Positions 8,725 to 19,380 of a stretch of 64,000 nt of DNA are shown here, one piece after another. The translations under genes and the position numbers were made by a program. Numbering within the stretch: the first letter of the stretch is position 1; each line of letters begins with the position of its first letter. This stretch comes from Deroplatys truncata (lineage: Eukaryota > Arthropoda > Insecta > Mantodea > Mantidae): NCBI GenBank assembly GCA_030765065.1, contig CM060990.1, forward strand, positions 494,812,190 through 494,876,189, given 5' to 3'. The notes under the pieces were generated by a model. That model made no database searches. It was not told the origin of the DNA and saw only the letters and a list, made by a program, of their open reading frames with translations.

Positions 8725-9954
8725 ATGGAGCAACAGAAGGCAGTACGTAAAAATACTATAAAAGTTGCGTTTAATAAGAGTATGCAACGGCCCACGGCTT
8801 TTGAAATTCACGAATGGATGCACCACACTTTGGAACTCTCTCCAGCGCCGGTACATACAATTCAGTTAGTGGGAAGAGAAAACGCTATTTATATCAAGTT
8901 TCAACAGTGCAGTGTTTATGAAGAAGTACTACGTAAATACGAGGGAGCATTCCAATTTGCTTTAATGTCCGGTGAAGTGACGGATGGGCAACTTACGGCG
9001 GCAGATAAAGAGTATAATTTGGTTCACGTCTACAATGTGCCACCTGAAATCAGTAACGACAGGGTAGTTTACGAGCTTCAATATTACGGCAAGACACTGC
9101 ACATCACTACTGACGGTTGGTCTGGCCGTTATAGATTTGCAGTTTCCACTGGTATACGTTTAGTGCATATTCAACTTACTAAACCGATACCTTCCACGTT
9201 AAAGATTGCCGGGTTTGAGGCCTACATTACCTACAGTGGACAAGAACAGGTTTGTTTCATTTGCAAGGATAACACACATCTGAAAGCAGATTGTCCTCAA
9301 CGCTGGTTACGGGCATCTGTTCCTCCTCAATCCCGGCTACGGCATCAACTGATGAGTGAGTTGTTTAAACCAATCTCCGAGAAATACGTTGTTTCACCTG
9401 ATGCGGTGCCTCCAGCGGACGGGATAATGGTTGCTGCAGTTCCTTCGGCGGTTACGGCTGCCGCAGTGCCAATCTCGGTGACTTCGGTGTCTCCTGCTAA
9501 TGACCAGAGGGCTGCAACTTTCATCACATCAGACGATGCTGTTACGGACTCTTTGCAACGCAGTCATTCGGAAGGCGAGCCTGATTCTAAGAAGCTGAAA
9601 GGTGAGGCAGTAACCTCTCAAGCACCGAGAGTTGCGACTGTAAACCGGCAAGTGCTACCTGAGAAAGCGACGCAGTCACGGGATCCACGGCTTCGCAAAA
9701 CAGAACCTCCACCTCAGGACGGCGATACGATAGCTCAACCCTGGTCAGAGGACGTGGACCGCGCCTTACCGTTGATGGCAAACGAATTGGATACTTCCGA
9801 GTTGCCTGGCCTGCCTGCCGTGACTCCGGATGGTGATTATGAGAAAGCTGATACACTGAAAGACAAATCTTCGCAGAAACACAGAGTGCATCCGTATGTC
9901 TTACCTACGGTGCCGCGAGACAAACCAGGCGAGAAAGGTGGCGAATCAGTTTAA
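8725..9954 (+). CDS. LINE ORF1 nucleic-acid-binding protein, 409 aa
   Basis: This is the first ORF of the LINE, and it binds the element RNA in the ribonucleoprotein. A CCHC zinc knuckle is visible (CFICKDNTHLKADC, about residues 175-188). N-terminal to it are about 170 residues of mixed alpha/beta character with conserved-looking aromatic residues, as in gag-like ORF1 proteins of the L1/Tx1 and R1/I groups. The C-terminal half is Ala/Pro/Ser- and charge-rich and probably disordered. I chose the ATG at 8725 because the open frame upstream is likely 5' UTR. It ends about 100 bases before the first ATG of the endonuclease frame. The frame is intact. Confidence 0.8.
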   Translation: MEQQKAVRKNTIKVAFNKSMQRPTAFEIHEWMHHTLELSPAPVHTIQLVGRENAIYIKFQQCSVYEEVLRKYEGAFQFALMSGEVTDGQLTAADKEYNLVHVYNVPPEISNDRVVYELQYYGKTLHITTDGWSGRYRFAVSTGIRLVHIQLTKPIPSTLKIAGFEAYITYSGQEQVCFICKDNTHLKADCPQRWLRASVPPQSRLRHQLMSELFKPISEKYVVSPDAVPPADGIMVAAVPSAVTAAAVPISVTSVSPANDQRAATFITSDDAVTDSLQRSHSEGEPDSKKLKGEAVTSQAPRVATVNRQVLPEKATQSRDPRLRKTEPPPQDGDTIAQPWSEDVDRALPLMANELDTSELPGLPAVTPDGDYEKADTLKDKSSQKHRVHPYVLPTVPRDKPGEKGGESV

Positions 9955-10049
9955 ATCTCCCGTTCTTGGTGTCCGGTCCCCTAGTAGTGCTGTATTTCCT
10001 CGTCTGTGCTGTTCCTTCTGGAGACCCTTTCATTCGTGGTTTTTCATAT

Positions 10050-13000
10050 ATGACACTTCTTCATGTCTTTGTTTCTATAAACGTTAATGGTCTTCGTAAT
10101 CCGGTGGATCAGCGTTTACTTGCTGCATTTCTACACTTATATGATGTGGATGTTGGATTTTTACAGGAAGTCAATGTGCCCAATCTTGATTTTCTGTGTC
10201 ATTATGAGAACATCGTCAATCTTGGACCGGACGGCCGAGGAACGGCGTTGCTTTACCGCAAAGGAACGCGTCTTACCAATGTCGACTTACATCCCTCTGG
10301 ACGCCTCATCTCCTCCCTGTACACTGACATAGTCTTGATCAATTTGTATGCACCTTCTGGCTCTCAACGTCGGTCTGAATGGGAATTATTCTTCAAAACC
10401 GCTCTTCTCAATGCCCTTTCTAAGGGTTCTACATATGTCATTGGTGGTGATTTTAACTGTACTGTTGCTGCCACAGATCAGCGTGGGTTGCCCAACCTTA
10501 GTCCTATGCTCAAGCAAATCGTGACGCATTTTGACCTTGTGGATGCCTGGGAGTCCAAGTATGGTTCTTGTGTGGATTTCATCTTTGTCCGTGGATTGTC
10601 GGCTTCTAGAATTGACAGATTTTATTTCTCTCGCTCCTTGGTTCTTACGGTCCATGATCTTCGAGTGCATCCCCTTGCGTTCAGTGATCACCATGCAGTC
10701 GTCTGTCGGATTACGCAGATTGCACCTGTTCCCACGCCTGGGAGAGGTTACTGGAGGATTCCTGTATCCATTTTCGCGGAGGAAGATTGCCATCGAAACT
10801 TCCGCTTACTGTGGGGGAAGTTGCGTCCCTCGTTCCTCAATTCCCGCAACAAACTTTCCTGGTGGCTTTATAAGGCTAAACCAGCAATTATTTCCCTTTT
10901 TTAAACGGGCAGTTCTCCAACGAGCCAGGGAACGGCGAGAGCTGCTGGATTTCTATTATGCTGCTTTACAGGATCTCGCTGAACTGCAAAGAGCCGGTCA
11001 TAATGTGTCCCAAAGTCTGCATGCTATTAAGGAACAAATTGCGTTAAAGCAATTGGAAATGCTCCGCCTTCGAGACGTCTCCCATCGTCAACATATGGCT
11101 GCAGAAGAAACCTCCCTTTTTCATCTTGCCGGAGAGCGCCATCAGGGCAAGCAGCATTTTATAGCTGAACTTTGTCACGATGGGCGGATAATTTCTGGAT
11201 CCTGTGCTATCATCCGCTGCTTTCATGACTATTTCAGTGCTATGTTTTCCAAAGCTTCCAATACTGGTGCCGCCTCTTTCCCGCTGCATTATCATCTGCC
11301 TTCGCAGAGCGGCTCCTCTCTTTTGCAACCTATTACCTCTGCAGAACTAGCGGCTGGGTTGCAGAGTGTGAAGCAGAACACTGCTCCTGGTCCGGATGGT
11401 ATTCCGTATGCCTTATATTCCACGTTTTGGGACGTCATTGCTACCGAACTCACAGCAGTTTTTGCAGAAATTCAGCGCTCCTCTGAGGTTACCGAGAAGT
11501 TTGTTGAAGGTGTAATACTACTGCTTCCGAAGCATCGATGTGCGCGAACCGTTACAGAGTTTAGGCCGATTACCTTGCTCAATTGCGACTACAAGTTACT
11601 GGCGAAAGTGCTTTCTTCAAGGCTGAATCTGGTTTATGGAGCCATTCTCTGCAACGTCCAGACTGTGGCTCCGAGTGGCAGGAACATCATCCAAAATATT
11701 GGCTTATTGAGGGATGTGATTTGTCATGTTGAAACCGAGAAGCTTCCATTGGCATTGGTTAACCTTGACTTTGAGAAGGCCTTTGATAACGTTAGTCATT
11801 CTTACCTATGGTCGCTTATGCGGCATTTGGGGATCCCAGGGCGGTTGCTTTCATTATTACAAAACCTTTATGCTGCTGCAACATCCAGGATACTCTGCAA
11901 CGGATACCTTTCTCCGATTCTCCGCATAGAGCGGTCAGTCAGACAGGGTTGCCCACTGTCTATGGGTTTATTTGCGTTGAGCCACGATCCCCTTTTGAGA
12001 CAACTACAGTCATCCCTCGGCGGTATAGAAATGCACGGTCAGCGATTCCGAATTACCGGCTCTGCGGATGATGTGACTGTCTTCCTGGCAAACAACGCGG
12101 ACATGGTCACCTTACATCGGTGTCTACGCGACTATTGTTCTGTTTCTGGTGCCCGACTAAATTTTACCAAGTCGGAGGTGTTACAGTTTGGCCATTGGCC
12201 AGAACCCCTGAACCTTCATGGTATGCGGACAGTAAGCCGCACGAAGATCTTGGGCGTTGTGTTTACGCAGTGTTTTCGCGAGACTGTGGCAGTTAATTGG
12301 GCTGACAAGCTGACGAAGTTACGGGTGCTCTTAGTAGAGCAGCGGACTCGGTCACTAAACCTTTTCCAACGAGTGTGGTATGTGCATACTTACGCCCTCA
12401 GTAGGATTTGGTACATTGCTCAAGTGTTGCCTATTACCAAGCAATTTTCTCAGAGGATCGAATGCCTGATTGGTTATTTTCTCTGGTCCGGAGCTGCTTA
12501 TCGGGTTTCCAGGGAACAACTACGTCTACCAGTTAATAAAGGTGGTTGTGGGTTGATCGCAGTGGATTTGAAATGTCTGGTACCTCTTGGGAAAACTATA
12601 CTGCGTGTTCTGGACGGTGAGGGCCTTCCGCTACAGCGATCGCTTTGGGCAGCTCAACTTCGTCTTCCAGATAGGCGGCTACCCGAATTTCGGCGGTGGT
12701 GGAAGACACTTGCGGACCTACCCACCATTACTACGCAGAGGTTGGCCTTTACTCGGTCAGCCTTCTTTTACAAACATCTGATGTCTACCACCAGTGTTCT
12801 ACCGCGGGTACAACAAAACTATTCGCTTAGACGATGGAGTACAATTTGGGAAAAATTTTAAAATCCGAAGATCCCCACTGACTGGAAAGCTGCGGTTTAC
12901 TCGGCTGTCAATGAGGTTGTTCCGACAGCTGACAAATTGTGGCGGCATGGCAGAGAAACATCAAATCTCTGCCTCAGGTGTTCTGCGGTGGAGACATTGA

Positions 13001-13308
13001 GTCACACGTTGGTGGATTGTGCCGTCGTGGCCCCTATATGGGACTGGATATATGGTCGCATAGGAGTGATTTGTAGTGGCGTGCAGATGTTTCCACGGGA
13101 GGTCTATCTGAATCTCGAATTCAAACACGGTGATAAGAAACTGACAGATGCTCTTACTTGGCTCATCTTTGCCACCTATTTTTGGGTACTAAAAGTTGGG
13201 GACGCAGTGAATCTGCAGGCCTTCCAGAGATTTATCCGGAAGGAACGCTGGGAGTTGGACAAAAGGACCACTTTGGCCTTGGAACTCCCGCATTTAAGGA
13301 AGCTCTAA
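10050..13308 (+). pseudogene. LINE ORF2 endonuclease/reverse transcriptase, one frameshift and one stop
   Basis: The endonuclease domain (from ATG 10050 to about 10725) has LQEVN, GGDFNC, RIDRFYFS and SDHHAVVC, the APE-type motifs. The reverse transcriptase (about 11380-12260) has FRPITLL, LDFEKAFDNV, VRQGCPLS and the catalytic motif as GSADDVTVF (usual F/YADD), then KILGVVF. The C-terminus has CLRCSAVETLSHTLVDC, a CCHC knuckle. The combination and the 'FRPITLLNCDYKLLAKVL' wording point to the L1/Tx1 group. The frame changes by one base around 10898-10903 in a run of six T, and a TAA at 12859-12861 lies in frame before the last 149 codons. Both could be recent decay; the T-run shift could also be a sequencing error. 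Confidence 0.85.
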
Positions 13309-13414
13309 GTGTCCACTGCAGGAGGGCATATGCTAAGAATAGGGATAAGAAGAAGAAACAAAAGTGATCTATCCTTCTTGTGTAGTAGTTTCCATATTCT
13401 CCTATAAACCTATC

Positions 13415-13520
13415 CCAAAATAAAGTAAATAAATAAATAAATACATTGCACAAAAATTAACAAAAAACAACATTAAATAAAATAATAAAAAAATAAATAA
13501 ATAAATAAAATAAAAAAAGA
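13415..13520 (+). repeat. AAATA-type 3' tail of the LINE
   Basis: Repeated AAATAAAT and AAATAAAATA units follow about 110 bases after ORF2. This is an A-rich LINE tail that marks the plus-strand 3' end. Confidence 0.75.
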
Positions 13521-13540
13521 AAGAGAGAGAACTGCTTGCC

Positions 13541-14160
13541 GTGTAATGATGGTTACCCCGCGGTCAGAGGCGGTGCCATGATGGCTAGGTCTATAGTGAA
13601 GGGCGGCATGGGCGCCAGGATATCAGGAACTATAACTGATGGCCGTGCTTCATTGTCGAGCAGGAAGTTGTTTGCTTGGCAGGTAAATGAAGCTTGCGCC
13701 AAGGGAACGGAGATAGCGCCGGGATTGCAGGGACTATAAATAAGGGACGTGTTTGGAGAACCCCGCAAGGCATAAAGCAGAGAATTTAATGCAGAAAGAA
13801 TCGTTATATGTGTGTTTTTCCCAGCCACACATGTACGGTTACTGTGGAATGCAACGGGATGCAGACAACAGCGTCTGTTCTTTTGTCGGCGCGATTACAA
13901 AGCAGAATTTATTACATTCCATTATCCTTTCGACAAGGGATGGAAGACCTTAATACCACAACTGTAATTATCCTGTCAACCTTTCCATTATGCACCACAA
14001 AACTTATGACCACCGCTGCCACAAAAGTACCAGAGGGGGTGTGGCAGGTGGAGGGGGGGCTTAATTAGTATATTAATTGGAAATTCCTGCATATTAAGTG
14101 GGCTGGATCCGCTAAATTATAACCACTGGGATGTAGGGGGGTTTTCCACTAAGGACACTT
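13541..14160 (+). repeat. Outer terminal-repeat segment of Polinton copy C
   Basis: From about 13900 the sequence aligns with copy A at 50130-50340: CTGTCAACCTTTCCATT.., ACTTATGACC, a G-rich run, 'CTGCATATTAA', and GGGGTTTTCCACTAAG near 14141. The part at 13541-13900 has no clear partner in the window and no supported gene; its short open frames are not convincing. Confidence 0.6.
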
Positions 14161-14770
14161 CCTTGAATACCGTAAAAAAGATCTATACTTAGACCTTTTT
14201 ATTGTTAAAGTTCTTGAATAATGCGGTTCTTTGCATTACAGTTTTAACCACAACTCCTAAGACCTATCATCGTTTTCCCTACTTCTCCCATATAAACGCA
14301 TTTCCCCCTCCTTCAAATATCTCCTAGCATAGGATTTCTCTCTCCCTCTCTCTATTTTGCTCTTCTCTCCATATAAACGCACACTCCGTCATTCAATCCT
14401 TGCTAGCCTAACACCTCTCCTCGAGTTCCTATCTCTCTCATATACCACCTTTAACATCTATCTTAGCAACTCCCTCGTATTCCCTATCTCTCCAGCATAA
14501 GCCTGTATTCCCCTCCTTGAGCATCTGTCTAGTCTAGCACCTCTCCACGTATTCCCTATCTCTCTCATATAAAGCGCATTCCCCTCCTTCTACCACTGTC
14601 TAGCCTAGCATTGGCCCCTCGTATTCCTTATCTCTACCATATAAACGTTTTTTCCTCTTTGAAGGCTCTCTCAACCTAGCATATACCCTCGTTTTCCCTA
14701 TCCTTTCCCACATAAACACAAAACACTGCGCCAGAATCCCTCTACATAAGCTACTTCAATGTTTTACAAT
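14161..14770 (+). repeat. Array of about 70-base TATAAACG monomers (copy C side)
   Basis: Repeated units contain CATATAAACGCATT, CTCCTTCA, CTAGCCTAGCA and CTCGTATTCCCTATCTCTC at about 60-75 base spacing. The same monomers build the 1.08 kb units of the foldback arms and the array at 50435-50845. The array ends with ACATAAGCTACTT, as at the outer ends of the foldback. Confidence 0.75.
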
Positions 14771-15450
14771 ATTCGAAAGATTACGATAGAATTGTTGGTT
14801 AACTGAAGATCTGTCATTTTACAGGCATAAGCGAAATATTATTTGTTATTCAATAGCTGATTACAACCAAATGTAAGCAAACATTCATTACGTCTGTCGT
14901 TACTTCATATTATCACTGATTTAAACTTATAAAGTAAACGCTGGAGTATTGTGCTCTTAACTACTTCCATTACTGCCGCCATCACTATCATAAGTTACGT
15001 TGATAAAATTTCTTTTTCAAGAGCGAAAAGGAAATTCAATGTGACCATTATGTAGTTTAATTTCATATGTGTTTAAACACAAACTAGCTGTAACAAGTGC
15101 TAAGAAAAACGCATCCTAGCAGCAGTTATTATCGGTAATTAAATTAGTAAACGTATCGTCTGATACATTTCAATTGTATAAATGCCCTCTACCAAAACTG
15201 TACAGTTCTTTCTTCCTTGATCCCCATTCACATTACAAAAACAAGTGATTATTTACAGAAAAACATCGTTTCTTAAATTAAATTTCTATAACTACAGGTT
15301 ACTGCCCTATACAGTAATGGCGTTAAATTACCAATGTAGAACTGTGAAGCCCTACCTCTTCTCTTAAGAGGTAAGGTTCAAAGACCACAGTTCACTTCAT
15401 CCAACGTATTTGATGAAACTGACAAGCTAAACCAATACAGAAAAGCCTAA
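14771..15450. other. AT-rich stretch, no gene seen
   Basis: No supported reading frame, repeat or transposon end was recognised here. Confidence 0.4.
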
Positions 15451-15843
15451 ATGAAGTTACGCAAATTATACCCACTAATAAACTTTAGCAATGCACTCAA
15501 TTTAAACATGGGCTTGACTCTCTACGAATATCTCATCCGCCCTATATTAAGTTACACATCGCCGGTCAGGGGCTACGCAGCAAAAGCTCACATCCAACGC
15601 ATCCAAACTGTTCAAAACAAGATACTCAGAATAGTAGCAAAAGTATCGTTGCTAGCACTATCAAAAGAACAGCATGATGACTTACACATGCATACGATAG
15701 AAGAATTCAATAAGAAATTAGCCTTCGATGTGTATAGTAAACTCCCTGCGCACCATAACACACACATTTCTTCACTTGATCAATATGAAACGACGATAGA
15801 CACAAACAAACGACCTCTATCTGTTCGACAGAAATCTTTCTAA
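15451..15843 (+). pseudogene. C-terminal fragment of a jockey-like LINE reverse transcriptase
   Basis: The 130-codon frame contains LYPLINFSNALN, LYEYLIRPILSYTSPVRGYAAKAHI and IQTVQNKILRI. These are the wording of the thumb and C-terminal region of jockey-clade reverse transcriptases. The catalytic core is absent and the piece is 5'-truncated. Downstream sequence to about 16260 may be its 3' region but has no recognisable feature. Confidence 0.8.
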
Positions 15844-16399
15844 TACAGACTACGACGACGAAATAACAATTTCTCAACAACCTTCTGCAATAATCCGCAC
15901 TCTTTCTGCTTCCAGTATTTCTTCACAGACATAGCACCATCCACTTCATAGCTGCCCTCGAAGTCCTTGTGCTACCTAGCAAAGGCGGACCTGGGAGACG
16001 AGAGCCTCCTCGCGAGTGGCACTGGTCCGCTCCTGCACCATCAGGCAGGCAGCCAGCCGAGTGTGCACTCTAGATGACTCTGCACGAACACCGGACCCGG
16101 GATTGGAACATATCGACGACGCCCTCCGGCCGTGCACGCAAGTACTGACAGGACTCCAATTAAGGAGACCACGTGGACCAACACTCATTATCGCTACTAC
16201 CATGTCATTACGCAAATGCACGCTAACCTCACGTAATTACTAAAAATGTACGTACAAAGTATTATTAACCAAATCACCATGCAACACTAGAAAGCCTCCA
16301 AATTCTCCTTCACTTACACCATCAATCCCCCAGGCTGTTCTCAGGATTTGTTCATGTCTGCAGCCTGGGAATTCATGCAAAGCATGCCAGCAACACACA

Positions 16400-16612
16400 T
16401 CACGTAATTAACCGGGGTGCTTATGCGGGACTCGACTAACCTACGCACTAACTCCTAACAAACTCCCTACATGTTAGATATACTAATTACATGAGGGAGG
16501 TGGTTTAGTTTGAACGGCAACGCACGCCGGACAATCGCCACCGGGACGGACGGGTTTGGGGCCCGTCCTTTGCCCCCTTAGGGGGCAATAAAGATTCTCG
16601 CTCCAATAATAA
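16400..16612. other. 3' flank of the Penelope-like fragment
   Basis: The stretch holds a GC-rich part with GGGACGGACGGG, a GCCCGTCCTTTGCCCCCTTAGGGGGC palindromic word and an AATAAAG. It may be the element's 3' non-coding region. No gene is seen. Confidence 0.35.
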
Positions 16613-17640
16613 TTAGTCTATTTGATTGGCCAATGACAAGGTCATATTTTGCTTGGCCGATGGCCGGCTATGCCACTTTATTCGGCCTCGGGAGAATGCA
16701 TTTTTCTTATTTTTAACAAAATTGTACCATAAGTTGTTGATCTGTATACCATTGTCCAAGTTTAAATTGTGTGGATGACTCGCTATTTCTAGAGCCTCCT
16801 TTGCTTTTCTTAGATGCCATTTTTCTTCCCTTGCCAGTATTCTGGTTATCATCAAATAGTATAGAGTGTTTGGTATCCGCCGCATGTAGAGCAAGAGCCG
16901 ATTTTTCAATGTCATTCTGCTTACAGTGGCGAATATGCTCCTTCTTGCATTCCTCTACAGTGCGGCCCGTTTCTCCTACGTAAGGTTTTCCACAACTGCA
17001 AGGAATTTCATGCATCCCCGTTAATTGTAGAGGTGGTAGGATGTCCTTATTTCGAACCAAGGATTAATGTAACTTTGGTGGTGAACTAAAGGCCGCACGA
17101 ATGTTCTATTTTCGCAGCAACTTCCCTATTCTATCCGTAATCCCTTGAATATAGGTAACACTACTATCCTTCTATCCTCCTCTTCCTTTAACTTCCAGGT
17201 GTGGATCATGGTAGGTTCTTTTTTTGGTTCTCAACACCCGATTAACGAGGATCTTGGAATAAACATTTGCCTGTAGGACTTGGCGTAGAATCTTCTTTTC
17301 AGCTTGTATGCTCTCCTTATCACGCAACCTAATAGCTCTGGTTGCTAATATTTTCACTAGGCCTCTCTTGGTGACTGGATGGTGGTGTGAATCTGCATGT
17401 AAATAGCGATTGGTGTGCGTTGGTTTCCTGTACAGCGTATGTCCTAAGATTCCATCTTTATACCTCGTCACCAAAATATATATATATATATATAAAACGG
17501 CAGCTGACCATTCACTTCCACTTCCACTGTAAATTTTATCTGTTCATGTGCTTTATTCAAATAATCCAGAAAGGCATTTAGTTTTTCCCATCCATGAGTC
17601 CAGAGCCTCGTCACAGGAAACATTGCCGTGTTCGACAGTT
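16613..17640 (-). pseudogene. Penelope-like element fragment (RT end plus GIY-YIG region), frameshifted
   Basis: Read on the minus strand from about 17640: HGWEKLNAFLDYLNKAHEQI and FTVEVEVNGQLPF, then LYRKPTHTNRYLHADSHHHP and KRGLVKILATRA, then EIPCSCGKPYVGETGRT with EHIRHCKQ. These are the end of the reverse transcriptase and the cysteine-containing GIY-YIG endonuclease region of Penelope-like elements. At least two frame changes (near 17200 and 17060) break it. The mariner lies about 120 bases upstream of the recognised part, so the rest of the element may have been separated by that insertion. Confidence 0.8.
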
Positions 17641-17761
17641 TTAGTTCTTGTTTTCCGTTGTACCTGTTCCCGTTGTAGTGTTTATTCTCCTGTCAGCACA
17701 GTACATGTGAGTGATACTGAGTGTTTAGTTTCTTGAACTGTGGCATTTTAAAAGCCTTTTA

Positions 17762-19048
17762 GGAGGGGCACTATTTATATTTTGAGCCTTGGCAACCCTG
17801 AATGCTGTAGGTGCCATCTGACATTTCCAATGGAAAGTTTGACACTTTTTACCATAATCTACTTCAAACATTTTGTCAATAGAGCGTCATTTGTTTTGTT
17901 TACAGTAACTTGAAAATTGTGTGTCAACAAAAACATGGAATTAACCCGTGAAAATGTTCGTGCAATGATTTATTACGACTTTCGACGTAGATTATCAAGA
18001 CAACAGTGCATCGATCAACTAACTTCCACATTTGGCGACAAAGCTCCATCCTTTGCCACTGTGAAACGCTGGTATTAAGAATTTAATCGTGGCGTCCGTT
18101 CGCTCAATGATGAAGTTTGTGAAGGTCGTCCAAAATCAGTTGTTGTGCCAGAAAACATTGATGATGTGCAAAAACTAATAATAAAAGATCATCATGCAAC
18201 ATATTGTGAGATTAAGGCAACCCTAGGCATTAGTTCCACCAGCGTATATAAAATATTGCAAGATTATTTAGCCATGAAAAGGTTTGCTCTCGTTGGATTC
18301 CACATAATTTGACGCAATCTCAAACAGATGCTCGTGTCGATTGGTGTACAAAAATGCTCAAGAAATGCAATAGCGGTGCCTCCAAAGACGTATATAAGAT
18401 TTTAACAGATGACGAATCATAGATCTATGCGTATGAGTCGGAACGTAAACAGCAGTCGACTGTGTGGATGTTTCAAGATGAAACAAATCCAACAAAAGTT
18501 GTTCGCACTCGAAGCACTTCGAAGCAAATGGTCGCTTGCTCTTTCAGCGAAACTGGCCTTGTGACAACAGTGCCTTTAGAGGAACGTAAAACGGTCAATG
18601 CCAAATGGTGCACAACCATTTGTTTGCCGGAAGTCTTCGGTGAAGTAAGGAAAACCAACAAGAAACGTAGGATCGTTCTTCATCAAGACAATGCGAGCGC
18701 ACACATATCGTCTAACAACAGAGTATTTGAAGGCTCAAAAATTGAATTGATGGATCATCCGCCATACAGTCCTGACTTGGCACCCAATGACTTCTTTTTG
18801 TTCCCGAACATCAAGAATAAATTGCGTGAACAACGATTTTCGTTGGCAGAAGAATCCGTTGATGCCTTCGAAAACCATGTTTTGGAGGTGTCTCAAGAAG
18901 ACTGGAATAAATGCTTTGACAAATGGTTCCAACAGATGCAAAATGTATTGAACAGAAAGAAGAATGTTTTGAAAAACAATAAAGCAGTTTACAATCAGAA
19001 ATTACTTTGTTTTAATTATTAGGCTCAAAATATAAATAGTGCTCCTCG
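17762..19048 (+). mobile_element. Mariner transposon with both TIRs and TA target duplication
   Basis: The left end GGAGGGGCACTATTTATATT at 17762 and the right end ending AATATAAATAGTGCTCCTCG at 19048 are inverted matches of about 27 bases. Both are flanked by TA, the mariner target site. The length of about 1.29 kb is normal for the family. The transposase inside is broken, so it cannot move on its own. Confidence 0.9.
17937..19022 (+). pseudogene. Mariner transposase, multiply interrupted
   Basis: The coding trace starts at ATG 17937 with a helix-turn-helix region (SRQQCIDQL, FGDKAPSFATVKRWY), then an in-frame stop. Further stops and frame changes follow before the TDDES catalytic segment near 18409. 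The last 187 codons (18462-19022) are open and carry LHQDNASAHIS and HPPYSPDLAPNDFFLFP, the second and third acidic residues of the D,D34D triad; I count about 33 residues between them. Family assignment is firm, activity is lost. Confidence 0.88.
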
Positions 19049-19309
19049 TACAATCTATTTGCGGGACACTCCATGTTTTATTTGGCTGAATGCTAACTTA
19101 TTTCCTTCTGATTTTATACCTATTACCATTGTGGTTCTTGTGGGGTTGTTGCTCCTGTAGGCAGTTGGCCGCCCTTGTATGGGCCCCCTTGTATCGTTTT
19201 GTGTAAATGTATTGTTTTTTTAACCTGATGTAAATTTTACCTGTAAGGCTGTTTTCATTGTAACAGCCACAGGGCTATCTTTTTCAATAAATGGATTAGC
19301 TGGCTTATC

Positions 19310-19380
19310 TAATATGGTGCAGTGCAGCCATGAGGACGACCTCAACAAGAGGTCGAAAAGTTGGCTATTCTAGACAGTTA
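19310..19380 (+). ncRNA. Degenerate hammerhead-like motif
   Basis: TGAGGA is followed by an inverted pair CGACCTC-AACAA-GAGGTCG and then AAAAG and TTGGC. This resembles the hammerhead ribozyme core CTGATGA-stem-GAAA that occurs in Penelope-like elements, but the leading C is replaced and the GAAA box is imperfect. It is probably a relic from a Penelope-like terminal repeat on the plus strand. Function is doubtful. Confidence 0.35.

Larger units (their letters stand above)
8615..13530 (+). mobile_element. Nearly full-length two-ORF LINE (L1/Tx1-like) inserted in the copy C terminal repeat
   Basis: The element carries an ORF1 with a zinc knuckle, then an ORF2 with APE-type endonuclease, reverse transcriptase and a C-terminal CCHC motif, then a 3' tail of AAATA-type repeats at about 13415-13515. 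The flanks match Polinton terminal-repeat sequence: the 5' side matches the block at 7725-7845, and the 3' side from about 13800 matches copy A at 50135-50290. The exact 5' boundary is uncertain by tens of bases. Decay is slight: one frameshift and one nonsense codon. Confidence 0.8.
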
